Part shown: in pieces, positions 24,872-33,116 of the stretch | How positions within the stretch are numbered: the first letter of the stretch is position 1 | Layout of the letters: each line of letters starts with the position of its first letter | DNA from: Candidatus Krumholzibacteriota bacterium | GTDB lineage: Bacteria > Krumholzibacteriota > Krumholzibacteriia > JAJRXK01 | Length of the DNA: 64,000 nt | Assembly: GCA_029262065.1 (NCBI GenBank) | Contig: JAJDAC010000048.1 | Coordinates: forward strand, 62,001 to 126,000 | Reading direction: 5' to 3' | The notes under the pieces: model-generated | Seen by the model: only the letters and a program-made list of their open reading frames with translations | The model's database searches: none | What the model was told of the DNA's origin: nothing | Made by a program: the position numbers and the translations under genes

Positions 24872-24895
24872 AGAGCGTTCAGGGTACCGAAAGTC

Positions 24896-25726
24896 TCATC
24901 GTCGAAGCGGCGGCAGTGCCTTCAGGAATTCCAGCACCACTTCCGCGACGTCGTACGAGTCCAGATCGTTGTGCGCGGCCTCGGCAATGAAGTGCGCGGT
25001 CTTGGGTTCGTTGGCCGCTTCGAACAGTCGTCGGCCCTGGCGCGCCGGCACCACACGGTCGGCCTCGCCGTGGATGAGCAGCAGTGGTGCCGTCACGCGA
25101 CCGATCTTGGACAGACTGTCGTAGCGATCGCGCAGCAGCACACGCACCGGCAACCAGGGGTAGGACGTTTGGCCCACGTCGACCGCTGAAGTAAAAGGGG
25201 ACTGCAGAATGAGGGCCGCCACGTTCCGCTCGGCGGCCATTTGAACGGCCACTCCCGATCCCAATGACTCGCCGTAGATCGCCACGGAACCCGCGTCGTG
25301 TCCCTGCGCGCCAAGCCAATCAAGCGCGGCGCGGGCATCGGCGTATAGCCCCTGTTCGGTCGGACTGCCTGGATTGCGACCGTAGCCGCGGTAGCCGGCC
25401 AGCAGCACACCGTAGCCACGTTCCATGTACGGCCGCATCGCGGTCGCGCGATCGCCGTGCTGGCCGCCGTTGCCCTGAAACCGTACCAGCGTGGGCATGC
25501 CGTCGTTGGGCGGGTGGAACCACGCGGACAGGTCGAGGCCGTCGGACGTCCGGTACGATACCGACGTCATCAGTCCGCCGGTGACTTGTCCAGCGTTCTG
25601 GATCGAATTGGAGGGGAGGTATTGGAGTCTTCGTTGGAACGCAAAGAGCGCACCGGCGATGGCCGTGTAGCCCAAGAGAACCCACAGTAGCCAGATCACG
25701 GGACGTCGACCTAGTCCCGTACGCAT
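24896..25726 (-). CDS. Membrane-anchored alpha/beta hydrolase (Bem46/ABHD-like)
   Basis: 276 aa. One N-terminal hydrophobic segment (VIWLLWVLLGYTAIAGALFAF, ~10-30) acts as signal anchor. Catalytic triad candidates: nucleophile Ser154 in YGESLGSG, Asp in HGEADRVVP, His in EAAHNDL. An oxyanion-type FQGNGGQ and the YRGYGRNPGSP loop are typical of the ABHD13/Bem46 family of serine hydrolases. Start ATG at 25726. It follows the NYN-S1 gene by 42 bp on the same strand. Substrate unknown; likely an esterase or lipase facing the periplasm. Confidence 0.85.
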   Translation of the reverse strand: MRTGLGRRPVIWLLWVLLGYTAIAGALFAFQRRLQYLPSNSIQNAGQVTGGLMTSVSYRTSDGLDLSAWFHPPNDGMPTLVRFQGNGGQHGDRATAMRPYMERGYGVLLAGYRGYGRNPGSPTEQGLYADARAALDWLGAQGHDAGSVAIYGESLGSGVAVQMAAERNVAALILQSPFTSAVDVGQTSYPWLPVRVLLRDRYDSLSKIGRVTAPLLLIHGEADRVVPARQGRRLFEAANEPKTAHFIAEAAHNDLDSYDVAEVVLEFLKALPPLRR

Positions 25727-25768
25727 CGTGCGATGCCCACTTGGTGGATGTTCGACCGCAAGTAATCC

Positions 25769-26674
25769 CTAGTAGTTCTCGTCGCCCTCGATCTGCACCC
25801 GTACCTCGGGCACGTCGCGGTCACGATCTATGCCCAGGATCTGTACGGTTACTTCGTCGCCCACGCGATAGTACTGCCCGGCATCGGGCACGTAGCCCCG
25901 GTTCATGTCCTTCACGTGCAACAGCGTCTTGGCGTGTTCGTGCAAATCCAGAAACACGCCGTATTTCTTCACGGCCTGCACCCGACAGCGCACGACCTCA
26001 CCTTCGAGCGGTAGCTCGATGTCCCCGGCGCGCGGCGCGACCGGCGGTGGTGGGTCGTCCTGGTAGTGTCCATTGCCGTTGCTGTATTCGTACTCGTCGT
26101 CAGCGAAATCGGAGTCTTCTTCTGAATTGGTGCTGTGGCTTGCGGGCCGGCGTTCGGGCGGCCGCTTGTCGCTCTCGATATCCTCGCGCAGGTCCTGCAG
26201 GTCGATGTAGTTCACGCCCACCGACTGGCGCAGCTCCACGGCTACGTTCTGTTGCGTGGCCACGATCACCACGCGCTTGCCCCGGCTCTGCAGCGCTTCC
26301 ACCAACGGAACGAAATCGCTGTCACCCGTCACAAGGTAGACGGTGTCGAAGCGGGATTCTTCGGTAAGGGCGTCAATGGTCAGATCAATGTCGAGGTTGC
26401 CCTTGAGCGTGGTCTCGCCCGAGCCTCGGTCGTAGACGCTCTTGAGGATCTTCTTGCGAACCGCGAATCCCACCAGCGTGAGGTGGTGGAGGAATCGATC
26501 CTGTTCGGGTTCGGGGTTCGCCCGGTAGGCCTGGTACCAGCGGGCAGTTGCTAGATCTTTGTCTTCACCCAGTACGTCGAGGAAGCTGGGCCAATCAATC
26601 CACCAACCCAGTGCTTCCTTCTGCGCGAAATAGACGTTGGCTCCGTCTACGTAGATGGCGACACGTTCAGTCAT
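25769..26674 (-). CDS. NYN (LabA/DUF88) nuclease-like domain fused to an S1 RNA-binding domain
   Basis: 301 aa. N-terminal NYN/PIN-like domain (~1-165): VAIYVDGANVYF (Asp10, Asn13), KGNLDIDLTIDAL (Asp95, Asp97) and VTGDSDFVPL (Asp118, Asp120) are the acidic residues expected to bind metal for RNA cleavage. Residues ~165-218 are a very acidic, Ser/Pro-rich linker. The C-terminus (~220-296) is an S1-type OB fold (EGEVVRCRVQAVKKYGVFLD; GDEVTVQILGID). S1 suggests direct RNA binding, so a ribonuclease is the best inference. Start ATG at 26674. Lies between selD and a hydrolase on the same strand. Confidence 0.85.
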   Translation of the reverse strand: MTERVAIYVDGANVYFAQKEALGWWIDWPSFLDVLGEDKDLATARWYQAYRANPEPEQDRFLHHLTLVGFAVRKKILKSVYDRGSGETTLKGNLDIDLTIDALTEESRFDTVYLVTGDSDFVPLVEALQSRGKRVVIVATQQNVAVELRQSVGVNYIDLQDLREDIESDKRPPERRPASHSTNSEEDSDFADDEYEYSNGNGHYQDDPPPPVAPRAGDIELPLEGEVVRCRVQAVKKYGVFLDLHEHAKTLLHVKDMNRGYVPDAGQYYRVGDEVTVQILGIDRDRDVPEVRVQIEGDENY

Positions 26675-26797
26675 GTCACGGCTCCGTTTCAGTTCTTCAT
26701 GGACAGTCGTCAGTTGGGACTATCAATGAGTTCAAAGCATTGGCGTGAGCTGGGGCAATGGAGAGAGTGGGCCCACCGCTCGCAAAGTCGAAAATGT

Positions 26798-27853
26798 TTA
26801 CCAAATAATCAGAGGAAACTCTCCTTTCGTGGCCACCGATCCTACGACGGTAGCCTGATCATATCCCGCGGCGCGTAACGCCCTTACCGCTTTTGCCGCC
26901 TGGTCGCTGGGCAGCGAGATCATCAGTGGACCCGACGTTTGCGGGTCGTGTAGCAAGTGTCCTTGTTCCTCAAGCAGTTCTCGTTCGAACGTGACCTTAC
27001 CCTGTGTGCGTTTCTGGTTGGCATTGCCGCCGCCGCACGTGTGGCCTTGTCCCAGAAGTTCCACGGCCCGGTCGAGCAACGGCAGTGCGTCGTACTCGAA
27101 TCGTAGAGTCACTCCGCTTCCCTGTGCCATCTCCAGACCGTGCCCGGACAATCCAAATCCGGTGACGTCGGTCATGGCGTTCACGCCGAAGTCACGGGCG
27201 ATGGTGGCCGCGGGCCCATTCGACAGAGTCATGCTCGCTACCATTGTTGCATATGCAGGGTCACTTTCTGCAAGCTCGCCTCTCTTAAAAGCTGTCGCCA
27301 GCGCCGCGGTACCGAGGGGTTTGTTGAGAATCAGTGAATCCCCCACAACCGCGTCGCAGTTCCTCAGGATCTTGTCGGGGTGCACTTCACCCACGACCGC
27401 CAAGCCGAATTTGATTTCCTCGTCCTTGATGGTGTGGCCGCCCACGATGGGGCAGCCGGACGCCAGGGCGACCTCGTTGGCTCCGCCCAGCAGCTCCTGG
27501 TACACGGTGGCCGGCAGCTTGGGCGAGAAGCAGCAGATGTTCAGCGCGGCCAGGGGGCGTCCGCCCATGGCGTACACGTCGCTCACGGCGTTGGTGGCCG
27601 CCACTTGGCCGAAGGTGCGCGCGTCGTCGACGATGGGCGTAATGATATCTACCGTGAGGACGATGGCACGATCGTCACTCACACGAAATACGCCGGCGTC
27701 GTCGGCGGTATCGAAGCCGACCAGCACCCGGGGGTCGGCCTGCATCGGCGCGAGCCCCTCTAGAATGATCTCCAAGTCGCCCGGACTGAGTTTCGCAGCT
27801 CAGCCGGCAGCACTTGCGTACTGCGTCAGGCGGACCTTCTCGTGGTCGCTCAT
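26798..27853 (-). CDS. selD: Selenophosphate synthetase, itself a selenoprotein (in-frame UGA)
   Basis: 351 aa if the UGA at 27802-27800 is read as selenocysteine. SelD makes selenophosphate from selenide and ATP for tRNA-Sec. From ATG 27853 the protein begins MSDHEKVRLTQYASAAG-U-AAKLSPGDLE. This aligns without gaps to the family start (RLTQYSHGAGC-GCK in E. coli), with U18 at the essential Cys position and Lys21 at the essential Lys. Downstream motifs are intact: VLTVDIITPIVDD, NAVSDVYAMGG, GGHTIKD, TDVTGFGLSGHG, HDPQTSGPLM. A gene caller that stops at UGA would truncate it to a TTG start at 27775. A hairpin follows the UGA. 40 bp after an Omp85 gene; selA and selB are not in the window. Confidence 0.93.
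27770..27790 (-). promoter_or_regulatory. Candidate bacterial SECIS hairpin in selD mRNA
   Basis: Nine nt after the UGA codon the mRNA reads CUC-AGUC-CGGGC-GACU-UG-GAG. CUC pairs with GAG and AGUC with GACU, leaving a 2-nt UG bulge and a 5-nt loop containing GGG. Distance from UGA, small G-rich apical loop and side bulge fit the SelB-recognised bacterial SECIS type. Inferred from pairing only. Confidence 0.55.
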
Positions 27854-27893
27854 TGCGCTTTCTCGATGGGGGAGTGTGGCCCGGACGTCCGAA

Positions 27894-29198
27894 TCAGAAC
27901 GTCAGGGTGTCTTCGAATACAAATACGTTATCGCCATCGTCGGTTCTTGCCCATTCGAACCGGAAGCTTTTTGTATTCAGGTTTACGTGCGCGCCCAATC
28001 CGCGTGACCAACGGACGGGTACCGAAGAGAACGGGTCGTTGGCCTCGAAGCTCTTGCCCCAGTCATGGAACGCGTGTACGCCCAGCCCGACGGTGCGGCC
28101 GTCGCGTAGCGGCAAGATGAAGATGGGGCGCCGGATCTCGAGTGTGGCCAGGTAGCTCTGGTCGCCCTCGATGCTGCCGAAGTCCAGGCCGCGGAGGTTG
28201 GAGGGCCCGCCCAGGTAGGTGCGCTCGTACAGGGGCAGGGTGACGTCGGCGCCCCGGTACCAGACGCGAGCGGCCAGGATTTCGACGAAAGGAAGGCGAT
28301 AAAACGTCGCAAGCTGCGCCTCGAAGAAAGTGTACCCAGCCTCGTCGCCCTGACCCAGTCCGCCCACCGAGACCTGCCCTTCGGCGTGGACGCCGGCGCT
28401 GGGGTAGTACTGGATGTTACGCGTATCGAACGACGCGTTCAGGTCGAGACGGGGATCGGCGCCGGATCCGCTGAAGACGTCGCTCTCGTCGAATCCGAAG
28501 TCGCGGTACTGGTAGGTAATGCCCACTTGGCCATGTTGGCCGGCCGGTCGGGACACGCCGATCCAGGCGCCGGCTTCGCGCAGGCGAAACGACTCAAAGC
28601 GGAAGTCGTAGCGTTCCCAGTAGGCTCCCACGGCCAGACCCAACCTTGCGTTGCCCAGGATGTGGGGGTTGGACCAGCCGCCGTAGTAGCCGTGCTTGGC
28701 CCACCACGAGGTGGAGAGTTGGACGGTCTCGGCTCGACCGCGCACGTTCAGCATGCGTGCGTCGAGCCCCACGATGACGCCATCGTGACGTCGTTCGTAC
28801 TCGGCTCGCGGCGCTACCTGCACGCGTTGGTCTTCCTCGATCTGGATGACCAGATCGACCACCTCGGCCGAGCGTGACTGCTGGATATCGACGTACGCCA
28901 CGAAGTTCAACTGTTCCAACCGTTCCCATGCGTCCGACACCTCCAGGGCGTCGTACGAGTCACCCTCCTTCAGGCCCAGCGTCCGGTAGAGGATGTAGTC
29001 CTGGGTGACTTCGTTCCCCAGAAATGAAATGCGGCCGATCTTGCGATCGCCGCTTCGTTGTAGAAAAGGGTTCTGGGCCGAGGCGGTACTTGCGAACAGA
29101 AAGATCCCCAGGCCCACTGCGAAAATCGCAGTGGTGAATGCCCGGATCACAGTCGCGTGGACCGGCGAATTGGCCGAAAGTCGGGTACGGAAAAACAT
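27894..29198 (-). CDS. Omp85-family outer-membrane protein (POTRA plus barrel)
   Basis: 434 aa from ATG 29198. A signal peptide ends near FASTASAQ. A single POTRA-like domain follows (IGRISFLGNEVTQDYILYRT; DLVIQIEED), then a 16-strand-type barrel. The Omp85 lid-loop signature appears as YLGGPSNLRGLDFGSIEGDQ, and the protein ends with alternating hydrophobic residues closing on an aromatic (Phe). Shorter than BamA (one POTRA, not five), so it more likely belongs to the TamA/patatin-associated or surface-antigen branch. In-frame ATG at 29252 is a possible earlier start. Same strand as selD, 40 bp apart. Confidence 0.83.
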   Translation of the reverse strand: MFFRTRLSANSPVHATVIRAFTTAIFAVGLGIFLFASTASAQNPFLQRSGDRKIGRISFLGNEVTQDYILYRTLGLKEGDSYDALEVSDAWERLEQLNFVAYVDIQQSRSAEVVDLVIQIEEDQRVQVAPRAEYERRHDGVIVGLDARMLNVRGRAETVQLSTSWWAKHGYYGGWSNPHILGNARLGLAVGAYWERYDFRFESFRLREAGAWIGVSRPAGQHGQVGITYQYRDFGFDESDVFSGSGADPRLDLNASFDTRNIQYYPSAGVHAEGQVSVGGLGQGDEAGYTFFEAQLATFYRLPFVEILAARVWYRGADVTLPLYERTYLGGPSNLRGLDFGSIEGDQSYLATLEIRRPIFILPLRDGRTVGLGVHAFHDWGKSFEANDPFSSVPVRWSRGLGAHVNLNTKSFRFEWARTDDGDNVFVFEDTLTF

Positions 29199-29248
29199 GG
29201 CGCACACGCTACATCCAAACCCGATTGCTGGAAAGGTCGGACCGTCTC

Positions 29249-29860
29249 TCACATTCGAACGGATTCGACTCCGGCGGGGGCCGGCGACCGTTCCTGGGTG
29301 GCGAACTCGAATCGGCTGAGATGGAGCCCCAGGCTGGTGAGCCGTGGCTCGAGATCCTGGCGCAGATCAGCCGAGGTGGGTTTCGAACCCGGATCGTGTT
29401 CGAATCGTTCGATTGCGGCGCCCTCGACTACGCTGGTCGTAACCCGGAAGAAGGTCTCGCTGCTGATCTCTTCGGTATGGCGTAGGAACGCTTCGTACAT
29501 CTGGCTGGGATGACGGATCTCGATCCGGAACGAACCGCTGGCCGTGCCATCGGAACCATCCACGTTCCATGCATAGGACGGTAGCCCCCGCACTCGCAGA
29601 AACAGAATTCGATCCCCTGGGTGCACGATGACGCGGGCCAGAGGGTCGTGTTCGCCACGTGGGGCGTCGACCGACTCCAGCACGTGCAGGTTCGGCAACA
29701 GCACGGTAACGAGTTCGAAGTCCCGTACCAGCAACGCCACCTGGTCGTGGCCCACGTCCACGGCGAAACGGGGTTCGGCGAAACTGTCCACGTTGCACAT
29801 GGGACCCACCGGCCCATCCTGTTGTCGCGTCGACCAATGCAATACCGATGGTGTACTCAT
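29249..29860 (-). CDS. Putative SPFH/virion-core-like domain protein
   Basis: 203 aa. No signal peptide. The pattern resembles the SPFH family often labelled 'virion core protein': VGHDQVALLVRDFELVTVLL at the start, RIEIRHPSQMYEAFLRHTEE in the middle, and LRQDLEPRLTSLGLHLSRFE near the end. The family homology is an inference from these patterns. ATG 29860 overlaps the upstream gene stop (ATGA), so it is co-translated with the 181-aa helical protein. Function unknown; SPFH proteins usually oligomerise on membranes. Confidence 0.6.
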   Translation of the reverse strand: MSTPSVLHWSTRQQDGPVGPMCNVDSFAEPRFAVDVGHDQVALLVRDFELVTVLLPNLHVLESVDAPRGEHDPLARVIVHPGDRILFLRVRGLPSYAWNVDGSDGTASGSFRIEIRHPSQMYEAFLRHTEEISSETFFRVTTSVVEGAAIERFEHDPGSKPTSADLRQDLEPRLTSLGLHLSRFEFATQERSPAPAGVESVRM

Positions 29861-30405
29861 AGGAATTCGTCCAACGTGAAGATTTCGTCGCTCTCTTCCC
29901 GGGCTGAGAGTGGTTTCAGCCCCAGCAGGGAGTTGCGGCGTTCCAGCTGACGCGCGGCCAGGCGAAGTCGCTTGTGGAAAGAGTCTCCGTGGCGTTCCAG
30001 CCATAGCCCGCGGGCCTCGCGAAAGCGAAGTTCGGTGGCCAGCTCCTGCGAGCTCTCCACCACCCGCAGCAGCATGCTGTCGCATTGCCGCAGGGGTCGT
30101 GCCCGTCGCCACGACGAGGTGTCGCAGTCGGACATCTCATGGGCGTTGAGTTGGCGGAAGCAGGTTCCGATCTGCTCCATGATCTGATCCACTGTCGCAC
30201 CTTGCGAACGAGTTAGCGAGGTGCCCGGTTGTTCAGCCAAGTCGAGGATTCGATCTCCCCAAGTCTTGAGAATTCTCCCCAAAGCCAGACGGTAGCCGCT
30301 CTCAACCATGTGAGTGGAGTCGAGATCGTCGTACATCGCGTAGTCAGGGAGCGTCTCAAGTAGCTTCACCAAGGCCGGCGAGGACAAGGCGGCGCTTGCG
30401 GTCAT
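29857..30405 (-). CDS. Hypothetical helical protein
   Basis: About 182 aa, mostly charged amphipathic helices, no signal peptide, no membrane segment and no recognised domain. The centre has two cysteines (MSDCDTSS, RQCDSM). Start ATG 30405 has GGAA ~9 nt upstream. First gene of the pair with the SPFH-like protein (ATGA junction). The ~200 bp upstream, up to the Hsp20 terminator, should hold the promoter. Confidence 0.65.
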   Translation of the reverse strand: MTASAALSSPALVKLLETLPDYAMYDDLDSTHMVESGYRLALGRILKTWGDRILDLAEQPGTSLTRSQGATVDQIMEQIGTCFRQLNAHEMSDCDTSSWRRARPLRQCDSMLLRVVESSQELATELRFREARGLWLERHGDSFHKRLRLAARQLERRNSLLGLKPLSAREESDEIFTLDEFL

Positions 30406-30610
30406 GATGTGTGTTCCTATTGGTGTCGTGTCGTGACGCGTCGATGCTTGCAGTGTCCAAGCCCGACGTCCCTTGAAAATGGCAAGCTCCGGGCCACGAA
30501 AGGCCCTTTCAACCCGGTATCTGGCGTCGTGTCGCGGTCCGCGCAAGTGCGGGGAATCCATGGGAAGGCAAAGGGACGCACGTGGAAGCAAAGAGAATCA
30601 TGGGACCGTC
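30406..30610. other. Intergenic region upstream of the hypothetical/SPFH-like pair
   Basis: About 200 bp between the Hsp20 terminator and the start at 30405. No convincing coding sequence, repeat or RNA gene seen; presumably contains the minus-strand promoter. Confidence 0.4.
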
Positions 30611-30649
30611 GAGAAAAAAGAGGGGCTCATCGGTGTGGATGAGCCCCTC
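30611..30649 (-). terminator. Rho-independent terminator of the Hsp20 gene
   Basis: On the minus strand a perfect 12-bp stem GAGGGGCTCATC/GATGAGCCCCTC with a 6-nt loop is followed by six T and CTC. It lies ~85 bp after the Hsp20 stop and is directional for the minus strand. Confidence 0.92.
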
Positions 30650-30735
30650 CGTGGTTGGTCCGGTGCCCAGCTCGGAAAAGGGGAGCCCGATTCCCTTCTC
30701 CTTGCTGTTCACCGGACACATTGTTTCCCGTTTGG

Positions 30736-31164
30736 CTAGTCGACGGGAACCTGTCGCGGCAGCGCTTTCGCCACCTTGGGTATGGTCAGGGTCAGCACGC
30801 CCTCTTTGAGCGCACCGCGGATGCCGTCGGGATTCACGTTGTCGCCCAGCGAGAAACTGCGAATGTACTTGCTGGACTCGTAGCGCTCGACCCGGAGGGC
30901 CTCGTGCGATTCCTTGGTCTCGCTCTTGCGAATGGCCGAGATGGTCAGGGTGCCGTTCTCGGCCTCGACCTTGAGTTCGTCCTTGGTCACGCCAGGCAGC
31001 TCAGCCTCGATCAGGAACTCGTTGTCGGATTCGAAGACATTCACCCGTGGCCGGAGCTGGATCTCACCGGACTCTGAGCGCAATGCCCGCTGGGACTGGT
31101 TCCCGCGCAGGAGCTGGTCGAACAGGCTGTCCACGGGGGCAAAGTTGGTAATCAGGTTGGTCAT
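30736..31164 (-). CDS. Small heat-shock protein (Hsp20/alpha-crystallin family)
   Basis: 142 aa, typical Hsp20 size. The alpha-crystallin domain spans residues ~40-140: VNVFESDNEFLIEAELPGVT, DELKVEAENGTLTISA, SFSLGDNVNPDGIRGALKEG and the hallmark GVLTLTIPK, with a short C-terminal tail ending RQVPVD. ATP-independent holdase preventing aggregation of unfolded proteins in the cytosol. Start ATG 31164 has a strong GGAGGA ribosome site; longer in-frame starts lack one. Preceded by a structured 5' leader (hairpin 31223-31265) and followed by a strong terminator, so it is monocistronic. Confidence 0.95.
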   Translation of the reverse strand: MTNLITNFAPVDSLFDQLLRGNQSQRALRSESGEIQLRPRVNVFESDNEFLIEAELPGVTKDELKVEAENGTLTISAIRKSETKESHEALRVERYESSKYIRSFSLGDNVNPDGIRGALKEGVLTLTIPKVAKALPRQVPVD

Positions 31165-31222
31165 GGGAATTCCTCCAAGTGGGATGCAATTGACACCGTG
31201 GGTCACGGATTTCTCGAGCCGC

Positions 31223-31265
31223 GACTCCCAACGGCACCGCTCTCGCTGCGCTACCGTCGGGAGTC
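31223..31265 (-). promoter_or_regulatory. Hairpin in the Hsp20 5' leader, candidate thermosensor
   Basis: On the minus-strand RNA, GACUCCCGACGG pairs with CCGUUGGGAGUC: 12 bp including one G-U wobble, enclosing CGC/GCG pairs in the loop. On the plus strand the wobble would be an A-C mismatch, so the structure favours minus-strand RNA, the Hsp20 leader. It ends 58 nt before the start codon. No minus-strand gene lies immediately upstream that it could terminate. Confidence 0.55.
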
Positions 31266-31453
31266 TCCACCCACGTAATCTCGTCGTTCTATTTCCCCTA
31301 ATACAACCCTGGTGCCAGTTGACGTTCCCAGACCCTGGCCCTACATTTAAACAGTTGCCACACAATGCTTTATCGTCCAACTTTGCGCTCGCCCGCCGCT
31401 TCCTTTCCGCCCCAGAAGGCTGACAACGGTACGTCGTGACATGCCACTATGAC

Positions 31454-33103
31454 ATGACGAGCGGGCGGCTAGCTGCCATCATGGCGCTTGCTCTTCTGCT
31501 CACGGCCGCGGCGCCGCCACCGTCCGACGAGGTCAGTGCGGACGCCAACATGGTCGTGCGCAGAATTCATTTCGATCGGGGTCCCATCTTCTCCAAGGAA
31601 GACCGGGAACGCCTGTCATGGCTGCCGCTGGGCCTGGTCGATGTGTTCCACGTGGACACGCGCTACTACGTGATCCGTCGCGAATTGGTATTCGCGGCCG
31701 GTGATCGCATTGGTGACGAAGACCTGAGCGAGAGCGCGCGCCGCCTGCGATCGACCGGGTTTTTTGGCGACGCCAGCCTCGAGGTCGTGCCTGTGGTGGC
31801 CGATACCGTCGATGTGATCGTGCATACCAGGGAGATCTGGACCACGGCCGTGAACGTGACCTACGAGAAGTTCGAGAGCGAACTTCTCTGGTCGGCGCAG
31901 TTGCGCGAGCGCAACTTCCTGGGGACCGCACGTTCGTTTTCGGTAAGCCGCCGAGAGGACGCCGACCGCATCACGTGGTCGTTTGGCCTCGGTGATCGGC
32001 AGATGTTCGGGGGTCGTTGGCGCGGCAACCTGAACTTCGCCGACAGCGACGACGGTTCGAGTTCGGCTTGGAGCATCGCCCGCCCATTCTTTCGAGTGAC
32101 GTCCGAGTGGAGCCTGGAGGCCGCTTACTTCAACGGCGGCTCTCGTCCCCGCTATTATATCAACGGCGACCAGTACATTCGGCCGCAGGGCTCTTTCAAC
32201 TCCGCCCGCGTGTTCCTCAATCACCGCGCCAGGATCACCGGTGGAGCCGTGTGGCGGGTAGGCGGTGGAGTGCAGATTTCCGATCAGCGCTTCAACACCG
32301 AAGCGGGGCTGAGCGTGCTTGACGCGGAGGGCGACACCGAGACCGAGGTGGACCTTGGGGCCGGCGTTGACGAGAACCGCGATCTGCGGATTCCGTTCGT
32401 GCATGTGAGCCGGGCCAGTCGACGGTTCACCGAACAGCGCTACTTGTTCTCGATGGGCAGAATCGAGGACCTTCCCGTGGGGTTGGAAACCTCGCTCGAG
32501 CTGGGCTGGGCCACGCGTGCCGCCGGTGGTAGCCAATCGGGTCTGTGGTTCGACGCGCGGCAACGCTGGATCGCCGACCGAAATACCACACTGCTCGTGG
32601 TTGGTGGCGGCAGTCGTGGTCTTCTCGGTAGTGACAAGGTGACCGACCTGCGGGCCTCGGGGTTTGCTAGCCTCTACCAGTCGTTGCACGAACGAATGCG
32701 TCTGGTGGTGGGTGTTCTGGGGGCCACGGCCGACGCCATCGACCGCGATCAGGTTTTCACCCTGGGTTTGGAAAGCGGCCTGCGCGCGGCTCGCTTTCGC
32801 GAGTTTGCGGGCGATCGATTGGTGCGCGCAAATGTGGAGTTGAGATGGATCTATACTCCCGGAATCCTGGATCTGGCGACTCCGGGTTTCGCCCTGTTCG
32901 GCGACTTCGGTCACGCGTGGTTCGAGGCCGAGGACGACTTGCGCATAAGCAGCGTACGCGGCGCCGTGGGGTTTGGTTTTCGATTCGGTTTCAATCGTGG
33001 ATCCGAGGAAGCGCCCATTCGCATCGATCTGGCTTGGCCAGTGCTGTACGACAATGGTCGCGATGGCGCGGTGCTGAGTATCGGCACCGGCCAGGTGTTC
33101 TAA
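31454..33103 (+). CDS. Surface-antigen (Omp85-like) outer-membrane protein
   Basis: About 549 aa. Short signal peptide (AAIMALALLLTAAAPPPS). Residues ~25-120 look POTRA-like (MVVRRIHFDRGPIFSKED; RRLRSTGFFGDASLEVV). The rest is a beta-barrel with alternating aromatic strands, containing RNFLGTARSFSVSRRED and GFALFGDFGHAWFE, and ending in the outer-membrane terminal pattern SIGTGQVF. Start ATG 31454 chosen because it leads into the signal peptide; GTG 31436 is possible. Followed after 13 bp by a flippase gene on the same strand. Substrate unknown. Confidence 0.78.
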   Translation: MTSGRLAAIMALALLLTAAAPPPSDEVSADANMVVRRIHFDRGPIFSKEDRERLSWLPLGLVDVFHVDTRYYVIRRELVFAAGDRIGDEDLSESARRLRSTGFFGDASLEVVPVVADTVDVIVHTREIWTTAVNVTYEKFESELLWSAQLRERNFLGTARSFSVSRREDADRITWSFGLGDRQMFGGRWRGNLNFADSDDGSSSAWSIARPFFRVTSEWSLEAAYFNGGSRPRYYINGDQYIRPQGSFNSARVFLNHRARITGGAVWRVGGGVQISDQRFNTEAGLSVLDAEGDTETEVDLGAGVDENRDLRIPFVHVSRASRRFTEQRYLFSMGRIEDLPVGLETSLELGWATRAAGGSQSGLWFDARQRWIADRNTTLLVVGGGSRGLLGSDKVTDLRASGFASLYQSLHERMRLVVGVLGATADAIDRDQVFTLGLESGLRAARFREFAGDRLVRANVELRWIYTPGILDLATPGFALFGDFGHAWFEAEDDLRISSVRGAVGFGFRFGFNRGSEEAPIRIDLAWPVLYDNGRDGAVLSIGTGQVF

Positions 33104-33116
33104 CCGGGAGCCCGTG

